Shown here: positions 45,514 to 54,255 of the stretch, in pieces
Numbering within the stretch: the first letter of the stretch is position 1
Layout: each line of letters starts with the position of its first letter
NCBI RefSeq assembly: GCF_000931935.2
Contig: NZ_AZAC01000067.1
Coordinates: 1-64,000, forward strand
DNA from: Dethiosulfatarculus sandiegensis
GTDB taxonomy: Bacteria > Desulfobacterota > Desulfarculia > Desulfarculales > Desulfarculaceae
DNA length: 64,000 nucleotides
Reading direction: 5' to 3'
Notes under the pieces: model-generated
Databases searched by the model: none
The model's input: only the letters and a program-made list of their open reading frames with translations
What the model was told of the DNA's origin: nothing
Translations under genes and position numbers: made by a program

Positions 45514-47020
45514 CTGCCGCCACCCGCATTAAAAGCCCTGCCATGGTCAGGTTGACTATCAGGGAAGAGCCGCCGTAAGACACAAAGGGCAGGGTGAGCC
45601 CGGCCAGGGGAATCAGCCCTGTGACACCGCCCATGACCAAAAAGGCCTGTAGGGTGATCATCACCGTGATGCCTGCGGCAATGAGCTTGGATTGAATGTC
45701 TTTTGCCTGAGAAGCTATGTACATGCCCCGACAGACCAGGATGCAGATCAAGCCCAATACCCCGGCCATGCCTGCAAAACCCATTTCTTCGGAAAAGGCG
45801 GCAAAGACATAGTCTGAATAGGCCAGAGGAACTGTGTGCGGCTGGCCTGTTCCCCAGCCTGTTCCCCAAATTCCACCGCTTGCGATGCTCCATAGCCCCC
45901 TGCTTAATTGTTCGCTGGTTTCAAACGGGGCCAGCCAGTTTTCCACCCGTACAAAGAGCATCTTGGGAATTTGGCAGTGATAACAGACCCAGCCCAGGGC
46001 CAGGATGATCAACAGACAGACAAGGGGATAAGAGCGGGCCCCTGTGGCCAGATAGAGCATGATCAAAAAGAATCCGGTCAAGAGCATGACCGGCCCAAAA
46101 TCTTTTTGCACAACCAGGGCCAACAGCGGCAACCCCAGCATGATGCTGAAAGGGCCTGCGGCCTGGATAAAGCGTTCAAAGCCGGGGCCGCCGGAGCCCC
46201 TGGTTAAAAAAGGGTATTCGTGGGCAAAGTAAAAGGCAGTGAAGAGCACAACCATGAATTTGGCCGGTTCCACGGTCTGCATGCTGAAAAGACCCAGGGA
46301 AAGCCATAGCCGCCTTCCATTTATCTCCGGGCCTGCCAGCCAGGTGATGATCAAAAGAACGGCTGCGCTCACCGGTAAAAGGAATTTCTTGCGGCTCAGG
46401 CGGATCAGCCGGGAACGGCTGCCCCAATAAGCCGTGGCCAGCATGGCCGCCAGGCCCGCACCGAACCAGACAACATGGCGCTCTGCCAGGGCGGTCAGGA
46501 TTTCCCGGCTGCCCTGGCCGCTGTATTCGGTTCCCACCCTTTGCAGCATGGTGAGCCCCAGGGCGTAAAGGCCCAGGATGGCCGTAAGGATCACCCGGTC
46601 CAAATTGAGTTTTTTAAGGCGCAATAAGGCCAGGCCCGCCAGGGTCAGGCCGAGTGCGACCAAAAAGGGGGTGAATGTCTTGAGGGCGCCGGGCCATGAA
46701 GTTTCAATTACCCCTCGTGAAGAGAGCCCCAACCAGGCCAATCCTTGGCTGGTCGCGGCTATGAGTAAAACCAGCCAAAGGGAAAGGCTGTTGTTATTGG
46801 TTCTGTTGCCTACCGCTAGGCCAAGCCTGATAACCAGACTCCACAAGAAAAAGACCAGGGCCTGGTTCAGGGGCAGGCCGTAAGAAGCCCCCTGCTTAAG
46901 CTGCCAAAGACCTGATAAAAGCAGATATCCCCCAGCCAGATATGCGGCATGGAAAAGGCTTGTGCCTGCCAAGGCCGGGATGTCTTTATAATAAGGTTTC
47001 TTGTTTTCTATCCTTTGCAT
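45497..47020 (-). CDS. RodA/FtsW/SpoVE family peptidoglycan polymerase
   Basis: From ATG 47020 (AAGG upstream) the protein has 507 residues with about 12 membrane helices and the SEDS motifs: GRRLWLSLGLFSMQTVEPAKF, QKDFGPVMLLTGFFLIMLYL, FAAFSEEMGFAG and LPFVSYGGSSLI. SEDS proteins polymerise glycan strands with a class B PBP, and here the PBP gene overlaps its end. The N-terminal addition of several helices is longer than E. coli RodA (370 residues) and recalls the actinobacterial forms. Confidence 0.93.
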   Translation of the reverse strand: MQRIENKKPYYKDIPALAGTSLFHAAYLAGGYLLLSGLWQLKQGASYGLPLNQALVFFLWSLVIRLGLAVGNRTNNNSLSLWLVLLIAATSQGLAWLGLSSRGVIETSWPGALKTFTPFLVALGLTLAGLALLRLKKLNLDRVILTAILGLYALGLTMLQRVGTEYSGQGSREILTALAERHVVWFGAGLAAMLATAYWGSRSRLIRLSRKKFLLPVSAAVLLIITWLAGPEINGRRLWLSLGLFSMQTVEPAKFMVVLFTAFYFAHEYPFLTRGSGGPGFERFIQAAGPFSIMLGLPLLALVVQKDFGPVMLLTGFFLIMLYLATGARSYPLVCLLIILALGWVCYHCQIPKMLFVRVENWLAPFETSEQLSRGLWSIASGGIWGTGWGTGQPHTVPLAYSDYVFAAFSEEMGFAGMAGVLGLICILVCRGMYIASQAKDIQSKLIAAGITVMITLQAFLVMGGVTGLIPLAGLTLPFVSYGGSSLIVNLTMAGLLMRVAADEKIS

Positions 47021-47024
47021 TGCC

Positions 47025-47618
47025 TTAACCTCTGAAACTGAAGACCACATCGCCAATGGATATGAGGTCGCCGGGGACTAGCTGTATTTCGTCTATTCGG
47101 CGGCCGTTTACAAAGGTGCCGAGCCTGCTTTGCATATCGCTTATGACAAATCTTCTTTGCTCCATGCGAATGCGGGCGTGACGGCGGGAGATAAAGGTTT
47201 TTTCAGGGGGCAGAGGCAAATCAACCCGGCCCCTGCCGATAACAGTGACAGGGCTTATCAAAGGATAGCTCAGCTCCTTTTCCAGCCCTTCCAGGGTCAC
47301 CAGAGCGGCCTTTGGGGATTGACAGCCTGCAAAGGAAGTCTCAATAAGGCATTTCCCGGGTTTCAGCTCCCGGTTCAAAACCAGGTGCACTTCAATAGTT
47401 CCCGAAATCTCATAAAGACCGCTCTTTTTGGCTGTGCCGCAGATATGGTCGGCCAATTCCTTTTCCAATTGAGGGATAAGGATCTCCCATCTGGTCATAA
47501 AGGGCTTTGACAGGTGTACTGTAAAGACCCTGGGGGCAAGGACCCTTTGCACGAGCTGTAGGGCATCCCTTTTAAGGGCCTTTATAAGCAGACGGGATAT
47601 TTTTTGGGGAGTTGGCAT
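47025..47618 (-). CDS. FhaA-like protein: DUF3662-like domain plus C-terminal FHA domain
   Basis: From ATG 47618 the protein has 197 residues. The first 110 resemble the FhaA N-terminal domain (ISRLLIKALKRDALQLV, FTVHLSKPFMTRWEIL, CLIETSF). The last 70 are an FHA phosphothreonine-binding domain (VIGRGRVDLPLP, ISRRHARIR, SRLGTFVNGRRI). It is first in the minus-strand operon, 4 bases before the RodA-like gene. It probably docks phosphorylated partners of the operon kinase. An upstream extension of 56 codons has no ribosome binding site. Confidence 0.85.
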   Translation of the reverse strand: MPTPQKISRLLIKALKRDALQLVQRVLAPRVFTVHLSKPFMTRWEILIPQLEKELADHICGTAKKSGLYEISGTIEVHLVLNRELKPGKCLIETSFAGCQSPKAALVTLEGLEKELSYPLISPVTVIGRGRVDLPLPPEKTFISRRHARIRMEQRRFVISDMQSRLGTFVNGRRIDEIQLVPGDLISIGDVVFSFRG

Positions 47619-47938
47619 TTTTTTTCCCGGTATGTTGGTTTTTGCTTCTATTTTTAGGACGCAAACCAAGAACCTTTTCTTTCCCACTGATAAAACTGTT
47701 GGCCTGACCAGGGTCTGCCAACGGTTTTTAAAGGGGAGTTTTGCCTTTAAAAACTGGAGGTTGATAATTGATTTCGGCTTTGCCAAAAGCCTGTGAAAAG
47801 TTTTTTGAGCTTTTTTAAAGAAGGTATGTTCAAGTTGCCTGCTGTTTGACTTAACCCGGCCTTTTATTTCTTTTTTTGTGTTCTCTTGGATAAACCCGCC
47901 AGGGAATGATATAAAGCTATTATCCTGGGGGGATATTC

Positions 47939-49327
47939 ATGTATTTGATCAGAGTAGGCATATGGCCCAGTCTGGGGCCTCCTGACTGGGCGGTATACCC
48001 GTTTGAACCGCTTTTAGTAGGGCGAAGCCCCGGTTGCGCGCTGCAACTCGCCGATAGTTGTGTTTCCGCCCTTCACGCCCAGGTCGAGCCTGGGGAAACC
48101 GGTTTGGTGCTTCGTGATCTGGGCAGCAAAAACCGCACTTACCTGAACGGAAAGGCCATAGAGCAGACGGAGTTGAACTCAAAGGATACGGTTCTTATCG
48201 CAGGTTTCAGCTTGCGTTTTGCCCAAGTGGAGTTGGCATTGGCTCCCGAAGACGAGATCGCCGCCATGTTCAGGCTTTACCAAACCAAATCAGAGCCTGA
48301 TTCCCTTTTGAAATTGGCTAAGGCCTGGACAACAGCCTCGCCCAAAGACCCCCATTCACACCAGGCATTGGTCAGACTGCTGATTCAAAGGGGGGATATC
48401 CAAAAAGCTGCCATTGAAATAGAAAAGGCCTGGCTTCTGGCCCCCCATGACCCGAACAACCTGTATCTCAAAGCCTTGCTGGCTGAGCAAAACGGACGTC
48501 TGGATTCGGCTGAAGAATTTTTGCGCAGGGCTTTAGAGATAAAGCCCGAATTTCAAAAGGCCCAAAAGGCTGAGACCCGCATTGAGAGTAAAAAACGGGT
48601 TTTTGCCAAACTGGGCCGCCTGGCTGCCATAAAAGACGGTCAAACCCAGGGTGTGGCCAATAAACCCGCATTTTTTCAAAGCGGCCCTTTTGGTTTTTAC
48701 TTTCAGACCGGGCTTCATGAGGCCATGGTGTCGAACGCCTACGCCGCGCTTACCCGGATTGCCAAAAGAATCAATGAGGTGTTGGGTTATTCACCGGATG
48801 ATGTATCTGTGGTTATTGAAGAAAATTTATGTTCTCCAAATAACGGCTCCAAACGGGCGGCAGGTTTTTATAACGGTAAGATCCATCTGTTGGCCGCCAA
48901 ACTTCATTCCCCGGATCCGAATTTCCTCTATGTTGCCCTGGCCCATGAATACATTCATCTGGCTGTGGACCGGCTCGGCAAAGGCTCCTGTCCGGCCTGG
49001 TTGGATGAGGGCCTGGCCCAGTTTTTGTCGCAAAACTTAAACCCCGCTGATCTGCACTTGCTAAAGCAGGCCCGGGATCAGGATGCCTTGTTGCCCCTTG
49101 AGTTGCTTGAACGGGATTTTGCCCTGCTTAAACACCCCAAGCTGGTGGACCTGGCCTATGCCCAATCCCACAGTCTGGTGGAATACCTTGAGCAAAGGCT
49201 TGGCTGGGAAGGGATCCGGGGGCTTTTGGCCGGTTTCAGTAAGCATCCTGATCCGGACCGGGTATTGGCCTGTTATGAAATGGATTCGTCTTCCCTGGAG
49301 CAGGCCTGGATAGCCTGGTTGTCTTGA
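47939..49327 (+). CDS. FHA-TPR-metallopeptidase fusion
   Basis: 462 residues. An N-terminal FHA domain (LLVGRSPGCALQL, SALHAQV, LGSKNRTYLNG; residues 20-100) is followed by TPR-like repeats (about 115-220) and a gluzincin-type peptidase with HEYIHLAVDRLGKGSCPAWL then DEGLAQFLSQ (zinc His, His, Glu and catalytic Glu present). No signal peptide or membrane helix is seen, so the protease appears cytoplasmic. It starts at ATG 47939 with GGGGGGAT upstream and a CCAGG/CCTGG inverted repeat around 47899-47928. It diverges from the FhaA-like gene and heads the plus-strand cluster. Confidence 0.82.
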   Translation: MYLIRVGIWPSLGPPDWAVYPFEPLLVGRSPGCALQLADSCVSALHAQVEPGETGLVLRDLGSKNRTYLNGKAIEQTELNSKDTVLIAGFSLRFAQVELALAPEDEIAAMFRLYQTKSEPDSLLKLAKAWTTASPKDPHSHQALVRLLIQRGDIQKAAIEIEKAWLLAPHDPNNLYLKALLAEQNGRLDSAEEFLRRALEIKPEFQKAQKAETRIESKKRVFAKLGRLAAIKDGQTQGVANKPAFFQSGPFGFYFQTGLHEAMVSNAYAALTRIAKRINEVLGYSPDDVSVVIEENLCSPNNGSKRAAGFYNGKIHLLAAKLHSPDPNFLYVALAHEYIHLAVDRLGKGSCPAWLDEGLAQFLSQNLNPADLHLLKQARDQDALLPLELLERDFALLKHPKLVDLAYAQSHSLVEYLEQRLGWEGIRGLLAGFSKHPDPDRVLACYEMDSSSLEQAWIAWLS

Positions 49328-49358
49328 ATTTTACAAACAAGGAAAGAAATGGTGTCCC

Positions 49359-50009
49359 TTGCCCGTCACTAGCACAAGAAAAAAGGAAAATACTCCCCAA
49401 AGCGGGGTTGGGATTGATGCCGCCAACCTGTACAAGCTTTGCCTGAACAGGGATGAAAAAGCCTGGCGACTGCTTTTTAGCTGGTGCCGTAAAAAGGCCT
49501 CATTCAAACTGCCCGGGGAAGAGGCTGAAGACGTGGCCCAGGTGGTCTGCCTTAATCTGCTTAAAGGCAATATAGAAAAGATAGAGGACCCTAAAGCCTT
49601 TTTGGGGTATGTGGGACGCATGGTTTTCAATGAAACCCAGAATATTCACCGGTTCCGCAAGACTCGGGCCGAAACCTCCCTGGAGAAACCGGTGTTTGGC
49701 GATGAAGGACAAGGCGTCGGTCTGGGGCAGATGATCCCGGCCCCAGGGTCTTTGCCCGAAAGCCAGGTTGCGGCCCGCCAGCTACTGGCCCGCCTGATGG
49801 AGCAGATAAACAGGCTGCCTGAATATTGCAGGGGGATCATGCCCCAATTCATCAGATACAAAATGGGGCTGGTTAAAGACCATAAGGAAATAGCGGGTAT
49901 TTTAGGCAGGCCCCATAAAACTGTTTCCGTGCAGATAAAAAGGTGCCTGGACCGGTTGGGAAGCCTGCCGGAATTCATAGGACTGTTGGAAAAGAGGTCC
50001 AGCCAATGA
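49359..50009 (+). CDS. ECF-type sigma-70 factor
   Basis: The 216-residue protein has region 2 (DEKAWRLLFSWCRKKAS, EAEDVAQVVCLNLLKG, DPKAFLGYVGRMVFNE) and region 4 (LPEYCRGIMPQFIRYKMGLV, HKEIAGILGRPHKTVSVQIK). The start is TTG or a nearby codon at 49359; the exact start is uncertain. It is coupled by ATGA to an anti-sigma-like gene, the usual arrangement. Confidence 0.82.
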   Translation: MPVTSTRKKENTPQSGVGIDAANLYKLCLNRDEKAWRLLFSWCRKKASFKLPGEEAEDVAQVVCLNLLKGNIEKIEDPKAFLGYVGRMVFNETQNIHRFRKTRAETSLEKPVFGDEGQGVGLGQMIPAPGSLPESQVAARQLLARLMEQINRLPEYCRGIMPQFIRYKMGLVKDHKEIAGILGRPHKTVSVQIKRCLDRLGSLPEFIGLLEKRSSQ

Positions 50010-50530
50010 CAGACCAAGTCATCCATCCAGATCTTTTGGCCTTTTTGGAAGGCGTGACCACCCCTCAAACCCAGGAAGAGGCGCGAGCGCACATTGCCGA
50101 GTGCCCACGGTGCCGCGAGGAGCTAAAATACTTGCGAAGAACCCTCATGGTTATCGACCAGGTTGCACAAAAGATGCAAGCGGCTTTTCCCGATCCAAAG
50201 GAACGGGGCCGGGAGTTTGATGCCCTGATTGATCCTGATTTGGCGGAAGAGGAGGCTTTTAGCCTTTTACCGGAGGAGATTGTCCCTGAACTGCCGTCTC
50301 GGCTAAAAAAGGGGCTTTCTCAACAAGAGGATGAAACAGTCTCCGCCCGCTTGAAAAAGAGTCTGAGCGCCCTTACCGGCCTGGGCAAGGAGGCAGTGGA
50401 ACGGTTAAGCGACTCGATCCTTTCAGGTGAGGAACAACCGGATGCCGCCCCGGCGATTCGTGACGATGCCACCAATGTGGAGGATAAAGAGGATGAGCCG
50501 GGCCGGGATGAAAAGGATGAAAAGAATTGA
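50006..50530 (+). CDS. Zinc-type anti-sigma factor-like protein, soluble
   Basis: The 174-residue protein has an N-terminal ZAS-type zinc motif (H-x3-C-x2-C in AHIAECPRCREEL, residues 27-40) and a helical segment that would clamp the sigma factor. The tail is long and acidic, and no membrane helix is seen, unlike typical membrane-bound regulators. It starts at ATG 50006 overlapping the sigma stop. The kinase gene that follows is a candidate for controlling it by phosphorylation (inference). Confidence 0.72.
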   Translation: MTDQVIHPDLLAFLEGVTTPQTQEEARAHIAECPRCREELKYLRRTLMVIDQVAQKMQAAFPDPKERGREFDALIDPDLAEEEAFSLLPEEIVPELPSRLKKGLSQQEDETVSARLKKSLSALTGLGKEAVERLSDSILSGEEQPDAAPAIRDDATNVEDKEDEPGRDEKDEKN

Positions 50531-50589
50531 GAGTCGTTCCACCTAAGCTGTTTTATCTCTTCCTTTGTTCCCAAGGTTCATAAAGTTTA

Positions 50590-52443
50590 ATGGAATTTCT
50601 AGACAGGTATCGCATAATCCGGCTTTTGGGGCAGGGGGCTTTTGGATCGGTGTATCTGGCCCGGCATCCTGAATTGGGGGTCCTGCGGGCAATCAAGCTT
50701 TTGCATCAAGGTGTGGCAAATGACGCCCTCCTGACTGAGGCGGTAAACCAGGCCAGCCTGGAACACCCCAATATTGTGCAGGTTTTTGATACCGGCAGAC
50801 ATGAAGAACAGCCATTTATCGTAATGGAATATCTAAGCGGGGGGAGTCTGCAAGAGATCCTGCAAAAAGGCCCTTTGGGGCTTGACCGGGCGCTTGCGAT
50901 ATCTGTGGATTTGGCAAGCGCCCTGGAGCATGCCGAGGCCGGTAAGGTTATCCACCGGGATATAAAACCGGCCAATGTGTTGCTGCACAAAAATCATGCA
51001 GCCAAATTAGGCGACTTTGGCCTGGCCCGTCTGTTTGCGGGAAAAAGCTCGCAAAAAACCAAGGTGGCTGGCACCGTGGCCTACCTCTCTCCGGAACAAT
51101 TACAAGGCCAGATAACTTTTCAAAGTGATTTATGGGCCTTGGGATGTCTTATGGTGGAAATGCTCTCTGGTGAGCCCCCCTTTGGCAGAGAAGACAACTA
51201 TGCCGCCATGAAGCGCATCTGTGAAGCCAAGCCGGTTTTTCCAGACAAAATGAGAGGCAGACTGCCCGGGGAACTGTTGAGCCTGGTTCAAAGCCTTTTA
51301 CAAAAGGAACCAGGGCGGCGTCCGCAAAATGCCGGTCAGGTAAAAGAGCTTCTGCTCACTTTTTCCGATCCCAGGACCCCTGCCTTGGATGCCGGGAGAC
51401 AGGCCACCATGCTGGAGGAGGACTGGCCCTGCTTTCAGGGAAATCCGGGGAGAACCGGTTCTGTTTCTGGCGCTCCTTCTCCTTCCTTAAAAAAAGTCTG
51501 GCAATATGAAGCAGGCGCGCCTCTTTTCTCTTCGCCCGCTCTTTGCCGGGGCAGGGCTTTTTTCGGCTCCACGGACGGCAGGATACATGCCCTGGATTTG
51601 CTGACAGGTTCTTCTTTGTGGACCAGTCAAAGCCGGGGGCATTGTCCGACCGGTGTTATCGCCTTTGGTGCGGGAGTTGTGGCCATAACCTATGACGGCC
51701 TTGTCTATGCCCTCAAGGCCTCAGACGGCGAGTTGATTTGGCGGAACCAGGTAAAGGGTGGATGTTTTACCACGGCCCCCTGGTTTACCAGACAGGGTGT
51801 TTTAGTCTTGAGTAAAGACGGCCTGCTTGTAAGCCTTAGCTTGGTTGACGGCAAGGTCAATTGGTCTCACAACTTTGATTCCGTTTTTGAGGCCGGTCTT
51901 TTATGGTCTGAAAACCAGATTGTCACCATTGATTCCAAGGGGTTGGTTAGGGCGCTTGATCCGGAAAAAGGTGAATATCTTTGGCAGGTTGAACTTGGCT
52001 GCCCGGTGGAGGCAGCGCCTTGCGCCCGAAAGGGGAGGCTCTTTGTACAGGGCCTAACCGGCAGATTGTTTTGCCTTGATACCATTACCGGAGCCAGGCA
52101 ATGGAGCCACGACCTCAAGACCCTTGCTCCGGCCGCCCCGGCTGTGCAGAAGGACAAGGTGGTTGCTGTCGGTGCAAATGGCCAGGTGGTCTGTCTGGAT
52201 GCTGTTTCAGGTCAAGCCAGATGGCAGACCGGAATAAACCGGGCAGTCACCGCCTCGCCCGCCCTGGCCTTTGATTCTGTTGTGATTTTGGACCGCAAAG
52301 GCTGCCTCACCCTTTTGGAGGGCCAAGGCGGGGAAAAACTTTCTCAAATACATTTAGGCGCTCCTTTTCATTCCTCCCCTGTAATCCGCCGGGACATGGT
52401 GTTGGCCCTGGACACCTCGGGGCGGGTGTTTGCCCTTGCCTGA
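50590..52443 (+). CDS. Ser/Thr protein kinase fused to a PQQ-type beta-propeller
   Basis: 617 residues. The kinase (1-260) has GQGAFGSVYLA, catalytic Lys in RAIKLL, HRDIKPANV, DFGLARL and GTVAYLSPEQ, so it is a canonical RD kinase. A BamB/PQQ-like propeller with repeats of the FFGSTDGRIHALDLLTGSSLW type fills 280-617. No membrane helix separates the two, so the propeller is probably cytoplasmic and may bind partner proteins rather than a periplasmic ligand. Confidence 0.93.
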   Translation: MEFLDRYRIIRLLGQGAFGSVYLARHPELGVLRAIKLLHQGVANDALLTEAVNQASLEHPNIVQVFDTGRHEEQPFIVMEYLSGGSLQEILQKGPLGLDRALAISVDLASALEHAEAGKVIHRDIKPANVLLHKNHAAKLGDFGLARLFAGKSSQKTKVAGTVAYLSPEQLQGQITFQSDLWALGCLMVEMLSGEPPFGREDNYAAMKRICEAKPVFPDKMRGRLPGELLSLVQSLLQKEPGRRPQNAGQVKELLLTFSDPRTPALDAGRQATMLEEDWPCFQGNPGRTGSVSGAPSPSLKKVWQYEAGAPLFSSPALCRGRAFFGSTDGRIHALDLLTGSSLWTSQSRGHCPTGVIAFGAGVVAITYDGLVYALKASDGELIWRNQVKGGCFTTAPWFTRQGVLVLSKDGLLVSLSLVDGKVNWSHNFDSVFEAGLLWSENQIVTIDSKGLVRALDPEKGEYLWQVELGCPVEAAPCARKGRLFVQGLTGRLFCLDTITGARQWSHDLKTLAPAAPAVQKDKVVAVGANGQVVCLDAVSGQARWQTGINRAVTASPALAFDSVVILDRKGCLTLLEGQGGEKLSQIHLGAPFHSSPVIRRDMVLALDTSGRVFALA

Positions 52444-52553
52444 CTGATAGTTTTTAAAAAAATTCTCTCCCTTAAAAAGTTTTCCATTCCGGTAAGAATC
52501 ACCTCCCTTGTTTTGTCTTTATCCATAACAGGAAACATGAAAAGGAGACTGTT

Positions 52554-53471
52554 ATGGGCAAAAGGCTTATGCTCGCGTTTTTGCTTTTGATCCTGCCGCT
52601 ATTTAACGGATGCGCGGCAAAGGTCATGGCAGGTGTGGAGAGCTGTTCCTTTTCAAGCCGAAAAAATCAATTGCAGGACACCTTCTCCGGCTGTGGCTGG
52701 TCAGGCAAGGTGGTCTGGGAAGAAGGATATATCCAGGTGACTACACAGGGGGTGGGGGATCCCGAAAAGTACGGCAGCCTGGCCCAGGCCGAGATCATGG
52801 CCCTTAAAGCAGCCCGGTGCCTGGGGTACGCAAGGCTTTTGGAAGTGCTCCGGGGGGTGCGCATGGATAGTAACTGCTCCTTTGGCTATTACCTGGAAAA
52901 CCATACCAGACTGCGCGCTCGGGTTGAGGGTGTGGTCAAGGGAGCCAAGCTTGTGACCGAGAGGGTTTTCATAGATAAGGACCGCTTTGTCACGGGAGAA
53001 GTGGTTCTGCGCCTTGCTCTGAATAAACCCGTAAAAGCAGGCGCAGGCACCTATTTCAAGCCGCATGTCTCCACTGATGAAAAGGCTGTTGCAGAGCCGG
53101 ATCAAGAGTCCGTAGTTCGCAAGGAACAGGCAAACACCGGGCTTATCGTGGTGGCCCGGGGGATCGGCGCGCTTCCGGCCTTGTTCCCCTGCGTGGTTGA
53201 AGCGGGAACCGGGCGGGAAATATTTGGCCCTGACATTATTGACCGTTATTATGCTATAGAGAAAGGTGTGGTGGGATACGCCGCCAGCCTGGAAAAGGCG
53301 CTTTTGCTCAAAAGGGCAGGGGATAACCCCCTGGTGGTTCGGGCTATTCAGGCAAAAGGCCAGAACAGGGCCAGGCTGGTTATTACCCGTGAGCAGGCGG
53401 CCAGTGTCCTGGCTGCGGACAACAGGGGGGCTTTCCTTAAAAAATGCAATGTGGTGATCGTCATCAACTGA
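52554..53471 (+). CDS. LPP20-like lipoprotein
   Basis: The 305-residue protein has a lipoprotein signal peptide (LPLFNGC with the lipidated Cys at about 20) and a domain like LPP20/FlgT-N (AQAEIMALKAARCLGYARLLEVLRGV, then VEGVVKGAKLVTERVF). The C-terminal third resembles a second alpha/beta domain without a named match. It begins at ATG 52554 after AAAGGAG. The next gene starts one base after its stop. Confidence 0.75.
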   Translation: MGKRLMLAFLLLILPLFNGCAAKVMAGVESCSFSSRKNQLQDTFSGCGWSGKVVWEEGYIQVTTQGVGDPEKYGSLAQAEIMALKAARCLGYARLLEVLRGVRMDSNCSFGYYLENHTRLRARVEGVVKGAKLVTERVFIDKDRFVTGEVVLRLALNKPVKAGAGTYFKPHVSTDEKAVAEPDQESVVRKEQANTGLIVVARGIGALPALFPCVVEAGTGREIFGPDIIDRYYAIEKGVVGYAASLEKALLLKRAGDNPLVVRAIQAKGQNRARLVITREQAASVLAADNRGAFLKKCNVVIVIN

Positions 53472-53472
53472 T

Positions 53473-54192
53473 GTGTCTCCATTTGGGTCCAAGGCTTTGA
53501 CAGAGCTTTCCCCAGAGTTGTGGGCCGGGATTAAACAGGCTGAAAGGGGCTATGCCTGCCAGGGGGCCCAAAAGCCTGTCAAGGTGGAGCTTTGGTTGGC
53601 CGCAGGTCCGGAAACAGCAGAAGTTGAATCCAGCCTGTCGGAAATAGGGGCCGAAATATTGGCCCGACCCAAATCCGGCAAATTGCTGATCCGGCTTGAC
53701 CCTCTGCATCTTCCCCAACTTTGTCTTGAGCCGGGGATCAGGAATATCATCCTGGCCGGGGATCGTAAAAAAAGGCCGGTCAAGGCCCTGGCCGCTGTTC
53801 TGTTGGCGGCTTTGTTCTTGGCAACAGGCCTTTTGTGGTTTTACTGCTCTGTTGAAAAAGGCGTGCAGGCCAAGGTAAAGGAGGCCCCTCCGCTCCGGAC
53901 CGTACAACCAGACCGTGAGGTTGGGTCATCTCATCCGGGTGAGAACCTAGAGCTGTTTAATAAGGGGCTGGCTGCCTATGAAAGGGGCGACAAAAATCAG
54001 GCTGCCTTTTTTTGGGAAAAGGTGGTTCAAAGCCAGCCCATGCGCCTGGGGCTGCGTAAAAGCCTGGGACGGCTTTGGCTGGAGTTGGGCAGGCCCCAAA
54101 AGGCGGCCTGGCATTTCAGGGCTATATTAAAGGCGGATCCGAAAAACAAAGAAGCCCAAAACGCCCTTGAAATGCTTGAAGAGCAGAAATGA
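53473..54192 (+). CDS. Single-pass membrane protein with C-terminal TPR
   Basis: 239 residues: a small alpha/beta N-terminal domain (1-95), a membrane helix (AALFLATGLLWFYCSV region, about 105-127) and a periplasmic TPR pair (LAAYERGDKNQAAFFWEKV, LGRPQKAAWHFRAIL). The N-domain loosely recalls subtilisin-propeptide-like folds, which is not a firm call. The start is GTG 53473, directly after the lipoprotein stop. It is probably an adaptor between cytoplasmic signalling and envelope proteins. Confidence 0.65.
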   Translation: MSPFGSKALTELSPELWAGIKQAERGYACQGAQKPVKVELWLAAGPETAEVESSLSEIGAEILARPKSGKLLIRLDPLHLPQLCLEPGIRNIILAGDRKKRPVKALAAVLLAALFLATGLLWFYCSVEKGVQAKVKEAPPLRTVQPDREVGSSHPGENLELFNKGLAAYERGDKNQAAFFWEKVVQSQPMRLGLRKSLGRLWLELGRPQKAAWHFRAILKADPKNKEAQNALEMLEEQK

Positions 54193-54255
54193 CCGGTCAT
54201 GGCCAAGGGCATTGGCCGATACGACGAAAGTAAGTTTGCCTAGGGGGGGTGAACA

